This document shows, in pieces, positions 59,380 through 64,000 of a DNA stretch of 64,000 nucleotides. The DNA is from JAFECT01 sp964432415. Its GTDB lineage: Bacteria; Pseudomonadota; Alphaproteobacteria; Caulobacterales; Caulobacteraceae. Within the stretch, counting starts at the first letter, position 1. Each line of letters opens with the position of its first letter. Made by a program: the position numbers and the translations under genes. A model generated the notes under the pieces. It did no database searches and was not told the DNA's origin. It worked only from the letters and a program-made list of their open reading frames with translations. The DNA lies in contig CAYSNW010000016.1 of NCBI GenBank assembly GCA_964432415.1, forward strand, positions 5,639 to 69,638, read 5' to 3'.

Positions 59380-62309
59380 ACCCGGCCATGCCCGCGCAGG
59401 GCCAGCGGCCGCTGTTCGAAATCCTCACCCCCTGCGGTCCCGTCGCCGATCCGCCGGCGGCCGAGCGCATTCATGAGGTCCTGGCCGAGGCGGCGGCGGG
59501 CGAAGGCTGGACGGCCCTGCTGGATCGGGCCTGGCCCGCGCTTGAGCCGGTCTTCGGCGCCTCCCCCTATCTGGCCGGGCTGGCGCGCCGCGATCCCGAG
59601 CGCCTGCGCCGGCTGTTGGACGGCTCGCCGGAGGAGGGTCTGGAAACCCTGCTGAGCGCGACCCGGGCGCTCACGCAAACACCCCCGCCCCTGGAAACGC
59701 TCAAGGCGCCCCTGCGGCGATTGAAAGGCGACCTCCACCTGCTGACCGCGCTCGCGGACCTGTCGGGGGTCTGGAGTCTGGAGCAGGTCACCGGCGCGCT
59801 CAGCCGTTTCGCCGACGCCAGCGCCGGGGCTGCGCTCGCCGCGATCGCCGCGGCCGAGCGGGCGCGCGGGCGCCTGCGAGGCGATGGGGACTGGCAGGGC
59901 GGGCCGATCCCCGGCCTGTTCGGCCTGGCCATGGGCAAGTGGGGCGCCTTCGAGCTCAACTATTCCTCGGACATCGATCTGACCCTGTTCTGGGATCCCG
60001 AGCGGCTGGAGGTCGCTGATGGGGTCGAGCCGCAGGCTTTCGTCGACCGCTGCGCCCAGGTCCTGGCCAATTTGCTGAGCGAGCGCACTGCCGAGGGCTA
60101 TGTCTTCCGCGTCGATCTGCGGCTCAGGCCGGACCCCGCCGCGACCCCGCCGGTGGTCCCGGCGCCCGCGGCCCTGATCTACTATGAGACGGTGGGGCAG
60201 AACTGGGAGCGCGCCGCCTTCATCAAGGCCCGGGCAGCGGTGGGCGATCTTGAGGCCGCGGCCGTGTTCCTGAAGGACATGGAGCCCTTCGTCTGGCGCC
60301 GCAGCCTGGACTATGCCGCCATCGCCGACGTCCATTCCATCAAGCGCCAGATCCACGTCCACAAGGCGGACGAGCGGCTGGAAGCGGCCGGCGCCAACCT
60401 CAAGCTGGGCGCAGGCGGCATCCGCGAGATCGAGTTCTTCGTCCAGACCCAGCAGCTGATCCTTGGCGGCCGCGACCGCAGCCTGCGCTCGCCGCGGACG
60501 CTTGAGGCCCTCGACGCCCTGGCCGCCGCCGGACACGTCGGTCCCGAGGCGGCCCGGGACCTTGCAGAGGCCTACGGGCGACTGCGCGGCTGGGAACACC
60601 GAATCCAGATGCTCGACGATGAGCAGACCCATACCCTGTCGGAGGATCCGGCTGTGCGTGGCCGCGTCGCCGCCCTGTCCGGCGCCGACCCGCTGGCGGC
60701 CTTCGACGAGGCCGTCTCCGGCGTCCTCAAGACGGTCAACCGTCGCTACGGCGAGCTGTTCAGCGAGGACGAGGCCCTGTCTTCCGAGCTCGGCAGCCTG
60801 GTCTTCACCGGGGTCGACGACGATCCGGCCACGCTGGAGACGCTGGGACGCATGGGCTTTTCCAGCCCCGTCCAGGTTTCTTCCACAATCCGCGCCTGGC
60901 ACCATGGCCGCATCTCGGCGACCCGAAGCGCCCGCGGCCGCGAACTGTTCACCAGTCTCGGGCCCCGACTGCTGGAGGCCGCCCGGCGCACCGGCGCGCC
61001 CGACGCGGCCTTCACCCGGTTCGCCGCCTTCTTCGCCGGCCTGAGCGCCGGCGTGCAGATCCAGTCGCTGTTCCTGGCCCAGCCCGCCCTGTTCGAGATG
61101 ATCGTGGAGGTTATGGCCTTCTCGCCCCGCCTGGCCTCCACCCTGGCGCGCCGGCCCGCGGCGCTCGACGCCCTACTCGATTCCGCCTTCTTCGCGCCGC
61201 TCGACGGCGACAGTGGCGTCACCGCCCAGATCCTCGCGGAGGCTTCCGCCGCGTCCGGCTTCGAAGCGGCCATGGACGCGGTCCGGCGCATCCACCGCGA
61301 GCAGGCGTTCCGCATCGGGGTGCAGACCATTTCCGGCGCGGCGGACGGGGCGGCTACGGGGCGCGCCTTCGCGACGCTGGCGGACGCCTGCCTCGGGGCC
61401 CTGGCGCCAGCGGCGCTGAGGGAGGCCGAGCGTCTCGGCGGCGCCTTCGAAGGCGAGGTCGCGGTCATTGGCCTGGGCAAGCTCGGCTCTCGCGAGATGA
61501 CCGCCAGCTCCGACCTCGACCTGATGAGCGTCTATCGCGCGGAGCCGGGCGCCGCCTCGGCGGTCAAGGGCTGGGCGGCGGAGACCTTCTTCGGCCGCTT
61601 CACCCAGCGGCTGATCGCGGCCCTGTCGGCGCCGACCGCCGAGGGCGAACTCTACGAGATCGACATGCAGCTGCGCCCCTCCGGGGCCAAGGGCCCGGTG
61701 GCGGTCAGCCTAGGCGCGCTGGAGGCCTACTACGCCGGCGAGGCCGACACCTGGGAGTTCCTGGCCCTCACCCGCGCGCGGGTGGTCTGGGCCTCCTCGC
61801 CCGAATTCGCTTCGGCCGTGGACGCAGTGATCGAGGCGGCGCTGCGCCGTCCGCGCGACCGGGCGGCCACGGCCGCCGACGTCCTGGCCATGCGCGCCCT
61901 GATGGAGCGCGAGCGGCCGCCCAAGGGGCTCTGGGACCTGAAGCTGTCCCCGGGCGGACAGGTCGACGCCGAATTCGCCGCCCAGTTCCTGCAGATCGTC
62001 AACGCCTCGGGCGGCGGGCCGCTGCGCACTGGCACGCTGGAGTCCCTGGCCGCCGAAAAGTCAGCCGCTCTCGCGCCGGACGCGCAGATCGACGCCTTCT
62101 CGGCTTCCTGGCGGCTGCACCAGGACCTGGCCCAGCTCAAGCGCACCGCGCTGGATCGGGGCGCCGACCCGACCGGCGAGCCCGAACCCTTCCGCCAGCG
62201 CCTGGCCAGGGCGGGCGGGGCCGACAGTTTCGAGGCGCTGGAGGCGAAGCTGCTGAGCGTCCGCCGCCGGGCGCGCGCGGCGTTCGAGCAGCTGCTGGGC
62301 GGGGTCTGA
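59376..62309 (+). CDS. glnE: glutamine synthetase adenylyltransferase/deadenylyltransferase
   Basis: 977 residues. Two nucleotidyltransferase domains: the first has NYSSDIDLTLFWDP near residue 195 and the second ASSDLDLMSVYRAEP near residue 710, each with the GS-X-D-X-D-like metal aspartates. GlnE attaches AMP to or removes it from glutamine synthetase in response to PII and glutamine. GTG at 59376 overlaps the kinase stop; an ATG at 59388 is also possible. The length is normal. Confidence 0.95.
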   Translation: MNPAMPAQGQRPLFEILTPCGPVADPPAAERIHEVLAEAAAGEGWTALLDRAWPALEPVFGASPYLAGLARRDPERLRRLLDGSPEEGLETLLSATRALTQTPPPLETLKAPLRRLKGDLHLLTALADLSGVWSLEQVTGALSRFADASAGAALAAIAAAERARGRLRGDGDWQGGPIPGLFGLAMGKWGAFELNYSSDIDLTLFWDPERLEVADGVEPQAFVDRCAQVLANLLSERTAEGYVFRVDLRLRPDPAATPPVVPAPAALIYYETVGQNWERAAFIKARAAVGDLEAAAVFLKDMEPFVWRRSLDYAAIADVHSIKRQIHVHKADERLEAAGANLKLGAGGIREIEFFVQTQQLILGGRDRSLRSPRTLEALDALAAAGHVGPEAARDLAEAYGRLRGWEHRIQMLDDEQTHTLSEDPAVRGRVAALSGADPLAAFDEAVSGVLKTVNRRYGELFSEDEALSSELGSLVFTGVDDDPATLETLGRMGFSSPVQVSSTIRAWHHGRISATRSARGRELFTSLGPRLLEAARRTGAPDAAFTRFAAFFAGLSAGVQIQSLFLAQPALFEMIVEVMAFSPRLASTLARRPAALDALLDSAFFAPLDGDSGVTAQILAEASAASGFEAAMDAVRRIHREQAFRIGVQTISGAADGAATGRAFATLADACLGALAPAALREAERLGGAFEGEVAVIGLGKLGSREMTASSDLDLMSVYRAEPGAASAVKGWAAETFFGRFTQRLIAALSAPTAEGELYEIDMQLRPSGAKGPVAVSLGALEAYYAGEADTWEFLALTRARVVWASSPEFASAVDAVIEAALRRPRDRAATAADVLAMRALMERERPPKGLWDLKLSPGGQVDAEFAAQFLQIVNASGGGPLRTGTLESLAAEKSAALAPDAQIDAFSASWRLHQDLAQLKRTALDRGADPTGEPEPFRQRLARAGGADSFEALEAKLLSVRRRARAAFEQLLGGV

Positions 62310-62400
62310 GCAGGGCTGCGGAGCCGGAGGCGACGGAAACGGCCCAGGCGGCGCGTTTGATCCTGCATAGGCGACTTCGCCCCACCCCCGGGAGACCCTC

Positions 62401-63033
62401 ATGTCGTTCAAGATGTTATTGGCCGCCAGCGTCAGTCTCTGCCTCGCCGGCGCCGCCTCGGCCCAGACTCCGCCGGCCGACGGATCGGCGCCGCACCACG
62501 GCCGCGCGATGTCCAAGGCCGACTTCATGGCCCATGCCCACGAGATGTTCGCCCGGCTCGACGTGAACCACGACGGCAAGGTCACCGCCGAAGAGGCCGG
62601 CGAGGCGCGCGCCAAGATGCGCACCGCCATGCGCGACCGCGCCTTCGAGCGCCTGGACGCCAATCATGACGGCGCGATCAGCCGCGACGAATTCAACGCG
62701 GCGGGCGACCGCATGAAGGCCCGCCACGGCGAGCGCCGCGCGGCCATGCACGATAACGGCGCCCCGACCCCGATGGGCCATGGTCCGCACGGCCCCGGGC
62801 CGATGGGCGGCCACGGCGATTTCCTCAAGCGCTTCGACGCCAACGGCGACGGGGTGGTGACCGAGGCCGAGTTCATGGGCCGCATGGAGCAGCAGTTCGA
62901 CAAGCGCGACGCCAACCATGATGGCCAGGTGACGCGCGACGAGCGCGGCAAGGGACACCGGCGTGGGCACGACGGCGGAAAAACCGCGCCGCCGGCCGAC
63001 GGCGGGAAGGACAAGGATGGAGAGCGAGGCTAA
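62401..63033 (+). CDS. secreted EF-hand protein
   Basis: 210 residues with a signal peptide ending ASAQ. Four EF-hand-like calcium loops: DVNHDGKVTAEE, DANHDGAISRDE, DANGDGVVTEAE and DANHDGQVTRDE, in two pairs separated by a His/Met/Gly-rich linker that could also bind metal. It probably binds calcium in the periplasm or outside. It lies 38 bases upstream of an ECF sigma factor gene, so the two may be co-expressed. Confidence 0.85.
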   Translation: MSFKMLLAASVSLCLAGAASAQTPPADGSAPHHGRAMSKADFMAHAHEMFARLDVNHDGKVTAEEAGEARAKMRTAMRDRAFERLDANHDGAISRDEFNAAGDRMKARHGERRAAMHDNGAPTPMGHGPHGPGPMGGHGDFLKRFDANGDGVVTEAEFMGRMEQQFDKRDANHDGQVTRDERGKGHRRGHDGGKTAPPADGGKDKDGERG

Positions 63034-63071
63034 GGTCCGCGCCCTGTCGAAGGCGCGCGGCGAGAGGTTTT

Positions 63072-63641
63072 TTGGTACGCGAGACGGCGGATCCGGACGA
63101 GGAGCTGGTCAGCAGGGTCGCCCAAGGCGATCCCGCGGCCGTGCAGGCGCTGGTGGCCCGCAAGCTGCCGCGCATGCTGGCGCTTGGCCGGAGAATGCTC
63201 GGCGACGCAATCGAGGCTGAGGACGTGGCCCAGGACGTGTTCTTGCGGGTGTGGAAGCAGGCGCCGGCCTGGAAACCGGGCGCGGCCCGCTTCGATACCT
63301 GGATGCACCGGGTGGCCTTGAACCTCTGCTACGACCGGCTGCGCCGCCGCCGCGAGGACCCGGTCGCCGAGGTGCCCGACCGCCCCGACCCGGACGAAAG
63401 CCCGGAACGGGGATTGCAGGCGGCGCAGCTGGGCGTGCAGGTCGACGCCGCCCTGCAGAAGCTGCCCGACCGGCAGCGGGAGGCGATCGTGCTGTGCCAC
63501 TATCAGGAGCTGTCCAATATCGAGGCGGCGCGCCTGATGGAGGTCAGCGTCGAGGCGCTGGAGAGTTTGTTGTCGCGCGGACGCCGCGCCCTGAGGACCT
63601 ATCTGGCGGACCTCAGGCCGGCCCACAGCGCGAGGGGATAG
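63072..63641 (+). CDS. ECF RNA polymerase sigma factor
   Basis: 189 residues. Region 2 includes RRMLGDAIEAEDVAQDVFLRVW; region 4 is LPDRQREAIVLCHYQELSNIEAARLMEVSVEALESLLSR, split between the -35-binding helices. It directs polymerase to a regulon-specific promoter. The start is TTG at 63072, with GAGAGG 5 bases upstream and no better start. The next gene, 4 bases on, is probably its anti-sigma partner. Confidence 0.88.
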   Translation: MVRETADPDEELVSRVAQGDPAAVQALVARKLPRMLALGRRMLGDAIEAEDVAQDVFLRVWKQAPAWKPGAARFDTWMHRVALNLCYDRLRRRREDPVAEVPDRPDPDESPERGLQAAQLGVQVDAALQKLPDRQREAIVLCHYQELSNIEAARLMEVSVEALESLLSRGRRALRTYLADLRPAHSARG

Positions 63642-63645
63642 GAAG

Positions 63646-64000
63646 ATGGCGATGGACGCCGCAAGATTTGAACAGCTGGCCGAAGCCTACGGCGGCGACG
63701 TGCGCCGTTGGCCCGAGGCCGAACGCGCCGAGGCGATCGCCCTGGCCGACGCCGACCAGGCGACCTGTCGCCCGATCCTGTTCGCCGCCAAGCAGCTCGA
63801 CGCAGTGCTGGACAGCGTACCGGCCGCCCAGGTCAGCCACCTGTTGCGCGAGCAGGTTCTCTCCTCCGCGCCGATCCGCGAGCAGCGCGAGGCCGCCCGC
63901 CGGCCCGATCGCGCGCGCGGTCGCTGGTTCTGGATACCGGGCGCGGCCCTGGCCGCCGCCTGTGCGGCCGGCGCCCTGGTCGGCGCCGTCGCGGTCAATC
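63646..64000 (+). CDS. putative anti-sigma factor (cut by window end)
   Basis: At least 118 residues. A cytosolic N-terminus (FEQLAEAYGGDVRRWPEAER) is followed by an Ala-rich helix beginning at about 103 that may cross the membrane (FWIPGAALAAACAAGALVGAV). Placement right after an ECF sigma gene suggests that it holds the sigma factor inactive. AGGAAG lies next to ATG 63646 and 6 bases from an alternative ATG at 63652, which has the better spacing. Confidence 0.65.
   Translation, partial: MAMDAARFEQLAEAYGGDVRRWPEAERAEAIALADADQATCRPILFAAKQLDAVLDSVPAAQVSHLLREQVLSSAPIREQREAARRPDRARGRWFWIPGAALAAACAAGALVGAVAVN

Overview
The window is GC-rich DNA (about 70 percent by eye) from an alphaproteobacterium, most likely a member of Caulobacterales such as Phenylobacterium or Caulobacter. 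This is inferred from a class I lysyl-tRNA synthetase, several large TonB-dependent receptors, an HtrA / OmpR-type regulator / kinase / GlnE gene order, abundant 4-base ATGA gene overlaps, and short hairpin repeats of an alphaproteobacterial kind. No rRNA, tRNA, transposase or CRISPR array was seen.

Layout. 1-3396: a MerR-controlled acyl-CoA dehydrogenase operon. 3438-10871: mixed housekeeping (DUF5655, HAD phosphatase, formamidase-type hydrolase, class I LysRS, ligase-associated exonuclease, membrane proteins). 10931-18959: a compact ribosomally synthesised, post-translationally modified peptide (RiPP) cluster. 19252-23033: a small secreted protein, a GT9-like glycosyltransferase, an ArsR/SRPBCC operon and unknowns. 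23249-31532: a pectin-utilisation locus (TonB receptor, pectinesterase, rhamnogalacturonan acetylesterase, GH28, GH43) behind a LacI-type palindrome. 31566-43742: a hybrid kinase, CutA, queuosine genes queC-queE, chorismate synthase, pdxH, a TetR/acyl-CoA synthetase pair, DUF1499, MBL and DUF442 proteins. 43824-54713: oligopeptide permease genes without ATPases, a solute-binding lipoprotein and two nearly identical tandem TonB receptors. 54838-64000: ccmE, HtrA, a two-component system, glnE, an EF-hand protein, and an ECF sigma factor with a probable anti-sigma partner cut by the window end.

The most interesting system is the RiPP cluster. Two short precursors (80 and 75 aa) share a helical leader ending in a double-glycine-type site, a proline/tryptophan-rich core and the same last 11 residues. 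They lie directly upstream of a radical SAM protein with SPASM-like cysteines and a HEXXH-motif protein. A 2OG-Fe(II) oxygenase precedes them on the same strand and a prolyl-4-hydroxylase-like oxygenase is divergent. A C39 peptidase-ABC exporter, preceded by a very short membrane-fusion-like protein, runs convergently. The working model is: the precursor is modified by the radical SAM enzyme and hydroxylated by the oxygenases, the leader is removed by the C39 domain, and the product is exported. The chemistry is inferred, not shown.

The second notable structure is the pair of 984-residue TonB receptors (48141-51095 and 51689-54643), with long apparently identical blocks interrupted by two divergent islands. 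This is the pattern expected from gene conversion, and both genes have related upstream motifs.
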